Source: Asparagopsis taxiformis (taxonomy: Eukaryota; Rhodophyta; Florideophyceae; Bonnemaisoniales; Bonnemaisoniaceae). From it: 64,000 nucleotides of DNA. Shown here in pieces: positions 1 to 11,173 of this stretch. The number at the start of each line of letters is the position of its first letter. The stretch's first letter is position 1. The notes under the pieces are model-generated. The model saw nothing but the letters and a program-made list of their open reading frames with translations. It was not told the DNA's origin and did no database searches. Where the stretch lies: positions 1-64,000 of the forward strand of contig JALQPE010002231.1 in assembly GCA_030407315.1 (NCBI GenBank), given 5' to 3'. Both the position numbers and the translations under genes were made by a program.

Positions 1-2322
1 AACACTAGTTTGGGTGTATTTCGGGGGAATATTTTTGAAATAGGGAAATTTCAGAATGGGCGAATCTGGGTGTAATGCATATCGCTGGAGAGCTACTTTG
101 GAGCAAATTACAATGGTACTCATTTGGTTGGTTCAGTGCTCATAGTTACTAAGCTATTCAAACTTCTATTTTGGAAGCAAAAATGACCTATCAGTTGTGC
201 ATTGTTCTGAATTTTAAATATTTATTTCCGATTTTCAATATCACGTGGTCTGTCTCTCATGGTAATAAAGCGTTTGAGCTGGTATGATGCGTATCGCATC
301 CTGAAATCTCAAAATTTTTTATGCTTGCAACAAGAAAGTGCACATGAGCCATCAGATCGTTTTCAAAACACACCGACGGTGGTGTATCCAATCGGTTACT
401 GTTAGACCAAGCTTGTATGAAATAGAAGATGGATCTGGAGGATGTGAAGATTTGGACGAATAAGTTAATGTTGATGATGAATGTCTCGCATGGCATGTCG
501 GTGCATTGGAAAATGGCAGAAATAGCAACTTTCATCGCATCGCTCGTGGATCTACAGTGCCATCGCATCTATCCATCCGTCTAACATCCGCCTCTGCCGC
601 ACCAATATCTCTTCCCCCACCACTCTGCTTCCTGCATGTCTAACTAGCGCGCAAGCTTCCGAAGATGCAGAGCATTCCGCGCGAAAGGAACCGCTCTATC
701 CAAGTCACGAACTAGACATCGTCCACCGTGCTACCTTTCGCCAACCATCACTACGTCACACTGTACGAGAAGCGCTTTGCCAAGCGGTAAATTAGCTCTG
801 CTACCGCGATTTCTTCACCCTCCCTTACAGACGCATTCATGAGCTCGTGCCCATCGTCACCGCCTTTCAGAGCTGCGATATTGGGTAATAGAAGCGTCTC
901 ACCCTTCGCAAAGCCTCATGTCTCAATGTTTACATATGAACTGGAAATGAAGGAGGTTATTGGAAGTCATGAAGCGAACTATTATGCGCAATACATGATC
1001 ATTACCCCAAGTTTCATTATCGCACAATCATGGTAACAACAGCATGCATTTTATCTTCATCATCTGCACTGCAGTTCATGAGCTATGGTTAAGATGATGA
1101 AGTTGGATAGACCAATGTTCCATCTACATCTTTAAGAAGAAGGTAACACGCGTAGAGGTCGATGGCATGGCCGTATCATACCCCGTGTATGTTATACAAG
1201 TTCAAGTAAGCGCGGATGCTTCAGCAAAGCGATTGGTAACAAACGGATACCATGCATTAGAAGAGTCGGTGCAGTGCGAACTTCGTGCATCGCGATGAAG
1301 TTTTGAACATGTACTGGGTTTATTCCGGACAGCCTATCTCATTGAACAATTATACAGCTAACTGGTAATGATTTATCAACATTTAACGATACGAAGACAA
1401 TGTGCATGATGTGCATGGCTGTATATATGTACATGAGTGGAAAGTTCTAATGCGGACCTTGCGGGATGCTTGCAAGCGCATGCATATGTCTGTATATACG
1501 GGAGTGGCTTTTACAGGCTTTGGAATCTCCCTCCGCGAGCCTCTTTCATGCTCTGCCATACTCAGTACGGAATGCCCGTGGTCAAACTGCGCAGCTGAAT
1601 TTAAGGTAGCGCAGAGCTTGACTCACCCATGACGAATTTAATGCATCTATGTACATCTCAATTGTGTACTCTACAACAGTTACTCTTGGAAGTATACGGC
1701 TTCGAGCATATGCGATGCATCCGAGGGAATCCAATTCAACACCGGCCATATGTAACCCAGATAGTTGATAGTGGAGAAGCAGAATCCTTTTCATAGACGT
1801 TCCGAATTGAGTATACTCAATTCAAGAGTATACTGTTTTCTCATCGCTGTCAACAAACGAAATCATTCACTAAAGTTTGCTATCCATGTGCATTGATTAT
1901 GTGCAAGAAAAATCACCCAGCACAATAGCTGAAGCAAAATACATGAAGGAGAGAAGAGAATCGACGGGAAATCATTGGATCAGACTATGAAATCGCATAT
2001 GGTGCAGTCATTGAAGTACCTACTGCCCGACTTGCACCGCAAATTGTGCCATAGTTGAAGCACTTGCTGTAGCTTTTCTAGAACGAGTATTGTTTAATTG
2101 ATTCACATCGCATCGCACACATTTTCTATTTTGCTTGTGTACTCTTCTGTTGCATGTTTGCACAAACAGCACAGATTCGCTCATTTGTCTCGCCTCCACT
2201 GCATAAGTCATGCACCTTTTTTCGGCACTTTGTGCAAACAGTGAGTAGGCGCTCGGCCCGTTGAGCATCAGGGTTATTTGCGAGGATACATAACGGTCCT
2301 GATGCACATATCACGGACTTTC
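1..2322. repeat. Left terminal inverted repeat (2.32 kb)
   Basis: This arm is the reverse complement of 8853-11173. It differs by a one-base indel near the outer end (TTTGGGTG on the left against TTTGGTG on the right) and a few substitutions. Its inner boundary, at base 2322, falls inside the 3' coding part of the methyltransferase gene, so the last roughly 65 codons of that gene belong to the repeat. Small reading frames inside the arm occur in both arms and show no recognisable domain; I do not regard them as genes. Confidence 0.9.
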
Positions 2323-5023
2323 TCGATGATGGACCATTGGTTGTATTGGGGCGTGATAGTTCCGTAGTTTCTCTATTTTCGGATGAGATATGTGAGGAAT
2401 ACGCAATATCGTTCTGGTCAGAAAGATTTGTGGCATCTGAGCTCTTCTCAGAGGGATCAGCATCGGTTTCAGACTGCTCTTGTCTCTCTTTGCCGAATTC
2501 ATCTTCTTGGAACTCTTCAGTATCTTCGGTACTGGAGTTGGATCCGAATCGGGAAAGGATACAAATAGTCTCAGCCTGTGATTCGCCTACTCCCAGTGTC
2601 CGAGATCTTGTATTACGAGTGCTCTGTGTTGAATTATTTATGTCCTCCGCGCACCTCAGTAAACGATTCCTAGCCAATCTGAAACAATCGCTGCTCTGCT
2701 CCACAAGTGTGCAAGACCTTCTTGTGGCGAGGCAGGCAATTCCAGTTGTCATTGTACCTGCATACGTGTCCAACACATTCCCATCCTCCGGAGCGAATGT
2801 AGTCATAATCTCTGCCAAAAGGAATGGATTCTTCTCTTCGACACGCACTCTAGCTCGGCTGTTTGGGTATGTGAGCTTGTTCCTAACTATAGGAATGTTA
2901 TCGATAACATTGAATTTTCGTTTGTGGGATACTCGAAGCAGACAGTATTGAGATTGGAGATTTGCTTTGAAACCAGATGGGTGTTGCCCGGCACATCTAC
3001 CAACTAGTGCAAATTCCACGGCATTCTGTGGGAATGTGTTATTTCTTGTACGTTGGAGTCCGGAACTCTCTTTGACAAATGTCAGTGGATGTTGCATCAT
3101 TGAAATATCTGTTGTCCGGAATGCATTGAACCATCTTGGCAGTAAATGAAATGATGAAAATATCACGACATATCCGCCCGGCTTAACCATTCTTCTCGTG
3201 AACTGTACAAATGACTCCATCTCAGCATCGTCTATGTAATCACTGTACTCAGACCCTGTATGAGAGGCATTTGGTTTCACCATATATGGAGGATCCGTTA
3301 GCACGAGGTCGAACGTTTGCTCTTCAGATACAACAGTGTTGCGATAGTGCTGCCAGGACATTTGGTAGCATCTTATATTGTATGATTCAAGCAGAAAAAT
3401 CTCATTTGAGTCCTTTGTTCCTGTACTAGTATCCAATCTTTCGGATGTTTGAGTGTGAGGTACTGAAACTGAGTTTGCCTTGGACTGCTGAGAGGAAATT
3501 TTTTTCTTACCAATATCCTGCTCGCCGATGGAGGTGGATGATTGTTTGCCAGTCTGGATGCTAGAGTCATCTGCATTTAAAGTTTCCAAATCTTCTGCAT
3601 CTTCGTCTGAAGCACTAGGTGCACACTTCGGGCCTGGTTCCTGTGGTTCCTGAGTCTCGGCAGGGTTTTGATGCAGTGAAGGTTCTGATGAGTTGAGTTC
3701 ATTACCTGATTCGATGTTTCCCTGAGGATCGCATTTTTCTCGGAGAACACGGCTTTGTGTATCCATATACTTCTTCATCATCCAATCGAACTGAGATGGA
3801 CAAGCACTCTTGAATACCTTGAGCAATGAAGGAAGTATGTCAATGTCATTTCCAGCGTTACTGAGTACCTCTTCATCGAGAACAAACGTACGAAGAAGAT
3901 TTTTCTGAATTACTTCCAGGTCTTTCGGCCATACATCGGAACCCAGGAAGCGTTGAAACTTCTCGGCCTCAAGACGAGCAGCTTTGGCTGCTACAACTTG
4001 TTTTTGCATGACAGCCGCGGGGACAGTACGAAAGTTGTTCTGCTTGCAGTACATCTGCGCACGGTAAAGAGAATTGATTTGGTCCGCTTCAGTGGAGTTC
4101 ATGAACGCAGAGGAGCCTTTGAGAGTATTCGTAGAGATCATATCTCTATACACTCTACAGTCAAGGGTTGGGAGTGGATTGAGTGAGCGTCCCTGCGATG
4201 ATGCTCTCTGTTTCTCATAAGATCTCGCGAGCTCCGGGTGTTCCCCGTTCACCAATTCCCCAACCTTCTCCAGCACAATGCTAGATAGTTTCATAACACA
4301 CCCAGCAAGCTGTCTCTGAGTGCTAGTCGACCTTCCATCCCCTCCTGCGTAAAAATCAGCGACTGCTGTTACGAATCCCTTAGGGATCCTAGAATCATCC
4401 AGACATCGCTCCCTTTTCAACGTATTACAGTCGTCATGAAGAGATTTCATAAGGTCGAAAACTGTCGTTTTGATGATGTAAGAGTCCTCCTGAAGAGCGT
4501 TCCTTGCTCGAGCGTACGCACGAAGCTTATCTAAGGGTGATGGGTTTATGCACAAAACAGTCCAAGAGAACCCAGCCCATTGCTCTGGTGACTTTTCCAT
4601 CAAGCGCTGAAGAACAAGGAGGCGGTGAAAGCCATCTACGATTCCGAACCAAGCCGCAAACTTTTGAACTTCCTTTTCTGCATCTTCGTTGTTCATTCCA
4701 TGTTCCTCCATGAGATAGGATTTCGGATAACTGCGAAAAGCACCTTCAAGTTTAACAACGACAGCTTTGTTCCCGGCACTGCTTATTCCTCTCTCTATTA
4801 TTCCATTTTGAGCCCCACTTCCGGTTGTGAAGCTGTGCTCTAGTCTATCGAGGCCTGAAGGAGATATGTGACGAACTTTTGTGAGAGGCACGCATGATCT
4901 TGGGTCTACCTGAATGATTCTTGCACCTTCTTCTATGTCGCCAAATAGGATTTGAACACGCTGGATTTTCATGGGTGGAACATCTTTCTCACTTTTTTTC
5001 CTTGGTGTAGACTTTCGCGGCAT
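2126..5023 (-). CDS. ParB-like domain / DNA methyltransferase / C-terminal zinc finger protein
   Basis: This protein of about 965 residues starts at the first ATG (5023); the frame is open 8 codons further up without an ATG. The N-terminus is basic. A ParB/sulfiredoxin-like module centres on GIVDGFHR (residues about 127-134). A long helical middle region is followed by an acidic, Ser/Thr-rich linker. The methyltransferase carries motif IV TDPPY (577-580) ahead of the SAM-binding motif I VLDTYAGT (about 750-757), the permuted order of beta-class N6-adenine or N4-cytosine enzymes. The C-terminus has a PHD-like Cys/His cluster (about 906-954: C-x5-C, C-x2-C-x4-H-x2-C, C-x2-C). The likely role is sequence-guided DNA base methylation in the nucleus by an enzyme of bacterial ancestry. 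It shares an upstream region with the divergent transposase-like gene. A homologue lies at 43359-46229. The domain calls are firm; the modified base and target are unknown. Confidence 0.85.
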   Translation of the reverse strand: MPRKSTPRKKSEKDVPPMKIQRVQILFGDIEEGARIIQVDPRSCVPLTKVRHISPSGLDRLEHSFTTGSGAQNGIIERGISSAGNKAVVVKLEGAFRSYPKSYLMEEHGMNNEDAEKEVQKFAAWFGIVDGFHRLLVLQRLMEKSPEQWAGFSWTVLCINPSPLDKLRAYARARNALQEDSYIIKTTVFDLMKSLHDDCNTLKRERCLDDSRIPKGFVTAVADFYAGGDGRSTSTQRQLAGCVMKLSSIVLEKVGELVNGEHPELARSYEKQRASSQGRSLNPLPTLDCRVYRDMISTNTLKGSSAFMNSTEADQINSLYRAQMYCKQNNFRTVPAAVMQKQVVAAKAARLEAEKFQRFLGSDVWPKDLEVIQKNLLRTFVLDEEVLSNAGNDIDILPSLLKVFKSACPSQFDWMMKKYMDTQSRVLREKCDPQGNIESGNELNSSEPSLHQNPAETQEPQEPGPKCAPSASDEDAEDLETLNADDSSIQTGKQSSTSIGEQDIGKKKISSQQSKANSVSVPHTQTSERLDTSTGTKDSNEIFLLESYNIRCYQMSWQHYRNTVVSEEQTFDLVLTDPPYMVKPNASHTGSEYSDYIDDAEMESFVQFTRRMVKPGGYVVIFSSFHLLPRWFNAFRTTDISMMQHPLTFVKESSGLQRTRNNTFPQNAVEFALVGRCAGQHPSGFKANLQSQYCLLRVSHKRKFNVIDNIPIVRNKLTYPNSRARVRVEEKNPFLLAEIMTTFAPEDGNVLDTYAGTMTTGIACLATRRSCTLVEQSSDCFRLARNRLLRCAEDINNSTQSTRNTRSRTLGVGESQAETICILSRFGSNSSTEDTEEFQEDEFGKERQEQSETDADPSEKSSDATNLSDQNDIAYSSHISSENRETTELSRPNTTNGPSSRKSVICASGPLCILANNPDAQRAERLLTVCTKCRKKVHDLCSGGETNERICAVCANMQQKSTQAK

Positions 5024-6405
5024 TCTGCAACAAATCACAAACAACACTGCAATGCCTATGGAAGAGTCTCTGAACAGTCACACTTCATATATTGCCAATA
5101 GACCCAGAACTTCCGATAGATCAGTACCTATCTTCTCAAGATTAGTATTGCAACGTCAGCGGAGCGAAAGGGATAGTGTTCAAACGCGTAGTTGGGATGA
5201 TGAAAACAATGGATCGATTCTATACGCCGGCTAAAGAAGAATATTAAAGCTTCGATCTTCCATGAAATATTCAGCCGAGTGCAGCACAGTGGGAATGAAA
5301 TCTATCACGATTTTCCTTGACAAGCGTCTAGTTTCATTGTGAAGAACCTATCTATCGACCAATATTGAAAATGCCCTAGACATGACTTGTATCATATATC
5401 GTGAGAACCTGTCATTTCATCTGTGCCAGCCGTACGTTTGGTTTAGAAATTGTAGCTGACCTTTAATCAGAATGACTATTGGCCCTTGATTACACTGTAC
5501 TGGTTACAATGCGTAGACCATACATGGAATTCTCCACCGTGTTAAAATGGCATCTTTCCATTGGTTGACGGAAACCGCCATGTGCTTCTCCAATCTCTTC
5601 ATTTCGAAAATGCCCCAAAGATGGTAGCCGTTTGCTTCATTTGTAGCTGCCCCGCTGTAAAAACACTTTGAGGTATAAGACCACAGATGCTCACCAACTG
5701 CCACGAGACCACTTCAATTCAGACACGTATTGATCTGTTCCTGTGAGCGAGTTTCCACATGCGCTCTAGACACGTCACGTTTGACGTGTGGCCCGGGATG
5801 TTGGATTCTCATGAGAAACCACCATCCGTGGATAGCTCATCCCTTCACAGGCCTCAAATCTGATGAAATTGAATCTAACAGGATAAGAAGGCCTTGCCAT
5901 CGAGAAATATCATTCTGCCTAATGTAACGAATTAGTTTTGAAACATATCCTTCTATTGAGAAACGAAAGTTTCTGGAGAGAGATGTTACAGTCCCGTACA
6001 AACTGCACGAAACATCACTAAAGCCACTGGTAGTGGGGAGCAAGACCACTGAGTACACTCGGCCAGTACGTACGGTAAGTGGCGCCGAAAATTGGAATCA
6101 ATTCGTTCAATGAGTTCCTCTCTTCGCACCAGTCCGAATATCGCTGGAGCTGAACGGAACATTGAATATTAGTATGGATGATAGATGAAGTTATCGGCTT
6201 TCGGGGTATGCACGATGATGAACCTAACTCAAATCAATTTAACGTAACTGGAAATCCTCTGCCATCACTCCACATCTGCCACAGTCAGACATTGAACTCT
6301 TCAGGATTCACGGTTCAACTGAACCCAATTCACGTTTCTTCTACTAGTTGACGCGTCTCCCACTCCTCAAAATCTGGTCCTTGTGTCATTATCACTGGTC
6401 TTTTC
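5024..6405. promoter_or_regulatory. Shared 1.4-kb intergenic region between divergent genes
   Basis: I see no convincing gene here. It separates the two divergent start codons of the first element, so it must hold both promoters. A similar head-to-head layout with a 1.2-kb spacer recurs at 42132-43358 in the second module, which suggests a conserved bidirectional regulatory region. No clear TATA box or repeated operator stood out by eye. Confidence 0.45.
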
Positions 6406-8799
6406 ATGTCATCCCTCTCAGATTCGGTTTGCATCAACTGCGATGAAGATGAACCTGTACTGTCGAGTCCAATTCCTTCACATTTAAGGCTCTCTACTAC
6501 ATTTACCTCAATTGAAACTCCGGAATCGACGCACTTTTTGAATCATCTTCCTACATATCACCGAAATGGAAAGCCTACACCCTACCGATACTATATTTCT
6601 GGTATTTGTAAGCCTTTAAGTCCAAGTTTATCCAGGCGTCGTTACAAATTGAAGGAAAGGACTCCACGAGCCGACTCGGTAAGTTCTCTAAAAAAATGGA
6701 GGCTGGAGCAGTCCCAGACAAGTCTCAACCCGTTCGAAATGAATAGAACCTGCTGCGTGAAACTAGAATGCTTCCGACGAATTGCTACGAACGGTTCTAT
6801 CGGCTATACATTTGAAACATATAAGCGAATAATGGCAATGGAGCGAGAGGAAAGGAAACGGACTCTACTTTTGATGCTCAAGCCCGATGAAGGGCAATTC
6901 TATTTCAACAACGAACGGGTTTGTGGAGAATTCCTTCGATTGGGTTTCGGGTTTTCTCGAACACTGCAGAGCTGCGTTAAAGGTACTTCATGTGCCCCTG
7001 CGTCTAGGTCCGTTGCAGCATTGCCAAGGGCTCCCCGCGAATTCTTATCCCATAAGGAATCTATTCTCATGTTTCTTGAATCACTTGCGGACACTACGGC
7101 ACAAATTATGCCTGACAGAGACGAAAAGCACTTACCGGCATTCAAGAAAACCGCAGTCTATGAGCAGTTTCGGGAGAATTATGAAGAATATGAAAGTGAT
7201 GGTTCCGTTCGAGTACCTCCCTCGAAGAGCTACTTCTTTAACATATGGAAACGTCATTCTTCGCATATCAAAGTTAGAAAGCACCACAGGTTCACGAAGT
7301 GCTCCGAGTGTGAGCTTCTAAGGTCTGAACTTGACAAGTGCGGTCTCAATGAAAATCGTGCCAAACCTCTTAGGGATCGTCAAAAGATTCATTATGAATA
7401 CATTGCTAGAGAAAGGCTTGCATACTCTATGAAAGCAAAGATGGCCGCGAGGAACCCGAAATCTTACTGCTCATTCGTGATAGATGGTGCAGACCAATCC
7501 GCTTTTGGATTGCCGCATTTTGTCTTTGACACGAAATCTTCCAGGGGTGAGAAACTAAAGGTGAAGTTAATTGGCTCGCTAGAGCATGGCTCAGTGAACA
7601 ACTTGACATTGTTTCTTCTCACTGAAGAGTTTGAAACTGGAGGGAATCATATAATTGAAACAATACATCGAGTACTGCAGATGAAGTTCGATACTGGAGC
7701 ACTACCAAAAACCCTATTTCTACAGCTTGACAACTGCACTAGGGAAAATAAGAACCGGTATGTGATGGCTTATATCGAAACGTTAGTAAGCCGGGGTATC
7801 TTTGATGAAGTACAAGTCTCGTTCCTCCCAATCGGCCATACACACTCTGACATTGACCAATGTTTCAGTCGAACTTCTCAAAGGTTGCGAACTAATGAAG
7901 CGTTGAATATGGAACAGATGATGGAGGAACTAAAAATGTGCTACAATCCTGCACCTGTGGTTGTTCGGATGAAACATGTCGTAAACTTTTCGGGCTTGTG
8001 CATTCTCCAAGGATGCCTCCGAAAAATACCTCCATTCAGTCATTACCGGTTCTTCCGGTTCACCAGGACAGCTCGAGGAGGTCAGAGTTTTGAAGATGGA
8101 GTTCTTTCGAGCGGTACAAAATGCGCTGTCCGCGTGGCCTGTCTGGATGATTGGATTCCTCTTGATGAATCATCTCCTGAGACAGGCTTCATTAAATTTC
8201 CCCCAGACCTGAAGCTTACACCTGTTTCCAAACTTCGATCCCCTGATAACGTAATAAGCATAAACAAGTGCTTGGAGTCATGCGAGGAAAGGATTTCGAA
8301 TGCTTCTGTTCTTCGTTCGCTAAGAGAATTGAGAGACCAAGTTTATTGTGACCGAGACGATCCGTTCCATTGGGATCTGGCACACTCATTTGAGATGAAC
8401 CAAACGCATATCCTGGATGATTCCGGAGAGGAAGACAATTGCAATTATATTCATCCAGGTATTGGATTCGAGTACAACTCTGGTGAGATGGTGGCAGTTA
8501 AGACCTCATCATCAGATTGTCCATTTTGGGTTGCTGAGATTCTATCCATCTCCCAGAGATCGGAGGATAACGTAATAACCAGGATCAAAATCAGATGGTA
8601 CGAGCAGTACAGAAATGACACTGATATCTTCACTGCAAGATATGCTCCAAGCAATACAAAAATCGGGAAAAGAAATGTCCCTTTCATTCAGGAAATCAGT
8701 GTTCAGACAATATTGGTGAAGTTCGGACGGCTGAAGAGGGATAAAAGAATTAGTGTAAAAGATGCCAAGAGCATCCGAAGCTCTCTTGGGGTTGCATGA
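6406..8799 (+). CDS. DUF7869-like transposase-like protein (RNase H-fold candidate)
   Basis: The 797-residue product starts at ATG 6406. The N-terminal third has a Cys-rich motif (TCCVKLECF) and a helical RVCGEFL segment, as in DUF7869-type proteins widespread in metazoans and algae. A second small Cys pair (FTKCSECELL) precedes the core. The core shows three acidic motifs in the order expected of a DDE/D nuclease: IDGADQS (D360), LQLDNCTRENKN (D442) and LPIGHTHSDIDQ (D482/D484). The C-terminus carries a short beta-rich module (PFWVAEI...IRWYEQY) that looks like an SH3- or BAH-type fold. Its place inside a TIR element, its pairing with a ParB-methyltransferase, and the same pairing at 46441-49065 all suggest it is the mobilising enzyme. 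Catalytic activity has not been shown for the family to my knowledge, so transposase is an inference. Confidence 0.75.
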   Translation: MSSLSDSVCINCDEDEPVLSSPIPSHLRLSTTFTSIETPESTHFLNHLPTYHRNGKPTPYRYYISGICKPLSPSLSRRRYKLKERTPRADSVSSLKKWRLEQSQTSLNPFEMNRTCCVKLECFRRIATNGSIGYTFETYKRIMAMEREERKRTLLLMLKPDEGQFYFNNERVCGEFLRLGFGFSRTLQSCVKGTSCAPASRSVAALPRAPREFLSHKESILMFLESLADTTAQIMPDRDEKHLPAFKKTAVYEQFRENYEEYESDGSVRVPPSKSYFFNIWKRHSSHIKVRKHHRFTKCSECELLRSELDKCGLNENRAKPLRDRQKIHYEYIARERLAYSMKAKMAARNPKSYCSFVIDGADQSAFGLPHFVFDTKSSRGEKLKVKLIGSLEHGSVNNLTLFLLTEEFETGGNHIIETIHRVLQMKFDTGALPKTLFLQLDNCTRENKNRYVMAYIETLVSRGIFDEVQVSFLPIGHTHSDIDQCFSRTSQRLRTNEALNMEQMMEELKMCYNPAPVVVRMKHVVNFSGLCILQGCLRKIPPFSHYRFFRFTRTARGGQSFEDGVLSSGTKCAVRVACLDDWIPLDESSPETGFIKFPPDLKLTPVSKLRSPDNVISINKCLESCEERISNASVLRSLRELRDQVYCDRDDPFHWDLAHSFEMNQTHILDDSGEEDNCNYIHPGIGFEYNSGEMVAVKTSSSDCPFWVAEILSISQRSEDNVITRIKIRWYEQYRNDTDIFTARYAPSNTKIGKRNVPFIQEISVQTILVKFGRLKRDKRISVKDAKSIRSSLGVA

Positions 8800-9049
8800 C
8801 AGTTTGATGGGCTCCCCAGGAAATGAAACCCACCTTGAATTACCATCACCGGGAAAGTCCGTGATATGTGCATCAGGACCGTTATGTATCCTCGCAAATA
8901 ACCCTGATGCTCAACGGGCCGAGCGCCTACTCACTGTTTGCACAAAGTGCCGAAAAAAGGTGCATGACTTATGCAGTGGAGGCGAGACAAATGAGCGAAT
9001 CTGTGCTGTTTGTGCAAACATGCAACAGAAGAGTACACAAGCAAAATAG
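8762..9049 (+). CDS. Orphan copy of the methyltransferase zinc finger in the right TIR
   Basis: From base 8853 on this frame repeats exactly the last roughly 65 codons of the ParB-methyltransferase, including the complete PHD-like Cys/His cluster and the same stop. It overlaps the end of the transposase-like gene in another frame; that gene stops at 8799. It could be a small separate protein from ATG 8762, a finger joined to the transposase-like protein by splicing or frameshifting, or simply a by-product of the TIR extending into the methyltransferase gene. The last is the simplest reading. Confidence 0.45.
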   Translation: MPRASEALLGLHDSLMGSPGNETHLELPSPGKSVICASGPLCILANNPDAQRAERLLTVCTKCRKKVHDLCSGGETNERICAVCANMQQKSTQAK

Positions 9050-11173
9050 AAAATGTGTGCGATGCGATGTGAATCAATTAAACAATACTCGTTCTAGAAA
9101 AGCTACAGCAAGTGCTTCAACTATGGCACAATTTGCGGTGCAAGTCGGGCAGTAGGTACTTCAATGACTGCACCATATGCGATTTCATAGTCTGATCCAA
9201 TGATTTCCCGTCGATTCTCTTCTCTCCTTCATGTATTTTGCTTCAGCTATTGTGCTGGGTGATTTTTCTTGCACATAATCAATGCACATGGATAGCAAAC
9301 TTTAGTGAATGATTTCGTTTGTTGACAGCGATGAGAAAACAGTATACTCTTGAATTGAGTATACTCAATTCGGAACGTCTATGAAAAGGATTCTGCTTCT
9401 CCACTATCAACTATCTGGGTTACATATGGCCGGTGTTGAATTGGATTCCCTCGGATGCATCGCATATGCTCGAAGCCGTATACTTCCAAGAGTAACTGTT
9501 GTAGAGTACACAATTGAGATGTACATAGATGCATTAAATTCGTCATGGGTGAGTCAAGCTCTGCGCTACCTTAAATTCAGCTGCGCAGTTTGACCACGGG
9601 CATTCCGTACTGAGTATGGCAGAGCATGAAAGAGGCTCGCGGAGGGAGATTCCAAAGCCTGTAAAAGCCACTCCCGTATATACAGACATATGCACGCGCT
9701 TGCAAGCATCCCGCAAGGTCCGCATTAGAACTTTCCACTCATGTACATATATACAGCCATGCACATCATGCACATTGTCTTCGTATCGTTAAATGTTGAT
9801 AAATCATTACCAGTTAGCTGTATAATTGTTCAATGAGATAGGCTGTCCGGAATAAACCCAGTACATGTTCAAAACTTCATCGCGATGCACGAAGTTCGCA
9901 CTGCACCGACTCTTCTAATGCATGGTATCCGTTTGTTACCAATCGCTTTGCTGAAGCATCCGCGCTTACTTGAACTTGTATAACATACACGGGGTATGAT
10001 ACGGCCATGCCATCGACCTCTACGCGTGTTACCTTCTTCTTAAAGATGTAGATGGAACATTGGTCTATCCAACTTCATCATCTTAACCATAGCTCATGAA
10101 CTGCAGTGCAGATGATGAAGATAAAATGCATGCTGTTGTTACCATGATTGTGCGATAATGAAACTTGGGGTAATGATCATGTATTGCGCATAATAGTTCG
10201 CTTCATGACTTCCAATAACCTCCTTCATTTCCAGTTCATATGTAAACATTGAGATATGAGGCTTTGCGAAGGGTGAGACGCTTCTATTACCCAATATCGC
10301 AGCTCTGAAAGGCGGTGACGATGGGCACGAGCTCATGAATGCGTCTGTAAGGGAGGGTGAAGAAATCGCGGTAGCAGAGCTAATTTACCGCTTGGCAAAG
10401 CGCTTCTCGTACAGTGTGACGTAGTGATGGTTGGCGAAAGGTAGCACGGTGGACGATGTCTAGTTCGTGACTTGGATAGAGCGGTTCCTTTCGCGCGGAA
10501 TGCTCTGCATCTTCGGAAGCTTGCGCGCTAGTTAGACATGCAGGAAGCAGAGTGGTGGGGGAAGAGATATTGGTGCGGCAGAGGCGGATGTTAGACGGAT
10601 GGATAGATGCGATGGCACTGTAGATCCACGAGCGATGCGATGAAAGTTGCTATTTCTGCCATTTTCCAATGCACCGACATGCCATGCGAGACATTCATCA
10701 TCAACATTAACTTATTCGTCCAAATCTTCACATCCTCCAGATCCATCTTCTATTTCATACAAGCTTGGTCTAACAGTAACCGATTGGATACACCACCGTC
10801 GGTGTGTTTTGAAAACGATCTGATGGCTCATGTGCACTTTCTTGTTGCAAGCATAAAAAATTTTGAGATTTCAGGATGCGATACGCATCATACCAGCTCA
10901 AACGCTTTATTACCATGAGAGACAGACCACGTGATATTGAAAATCGGAAATAAATATTTAAAATTCAGAACAATGCACAACTGATAGGTCATTTTTGCTT
11001 CCAAAATAGAAGTTTGAATAGCTTGGTAACTATGAGCACTGAACCAACCAAATGAGTACCATTGTAATTTGCTCCAAAGTAGCTCTCCAGCGATATGCAT
11101 TACACCCAGATTCGCCCATTCTGAAATTTCCCTATTTCAAAAATATTCCCCCGAAATACACCAAACTAGTGTT
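8853..11173. repeat. Right terminal inverted repeat (2.32 kb)
   Basis: This arm is the inverted partner of bases 1-2322. It begins within the zinc-finger coding copy and ends at AAACTAGTGTT. Beyond the finger (9050-11173) I see no supported gene; the short frames present are mirror images of those in the left arm. Confidence 0.9.

Larger units (their letters stand above)
1..11173. mobile_element. DNA transposon with 2.3-kb TIRs carrying ParB-methyltransferase and transposase-like genes
   Basis: The first 2322 bases recur in inverted orientation at 8853-11173 with only scattered differences, so the interval is a complete inverted-repeat element. The outermost bases read AACACTAGTTT on the left and AAACTAGTGTT on the right. 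Between the repeats are two divergently transcribed genes, a ParB-like/DNA methyltransferase/zinc-finger gene (minus) and a DUF7869-like transposase-like gene (plus), sharing a 1.4-kb intergenic region. The near identity of the two arms implies recent insertion or ongoing gene conversion. The right flank continues directly into the coding sequence of a methyltransferase-SET gene, so the element probably interrupted that gene. The left flank lies outside the window, so the target-site duplication cannot be read. Confidence 0.85.

Noticed and set aside
257..1794. Small frames of 65-103 codons in the left TIR, repeated in the right TIR
   Set aside because: They are copied with the TIR, share no recognisable domain, and lie where random frames of this size are expected.
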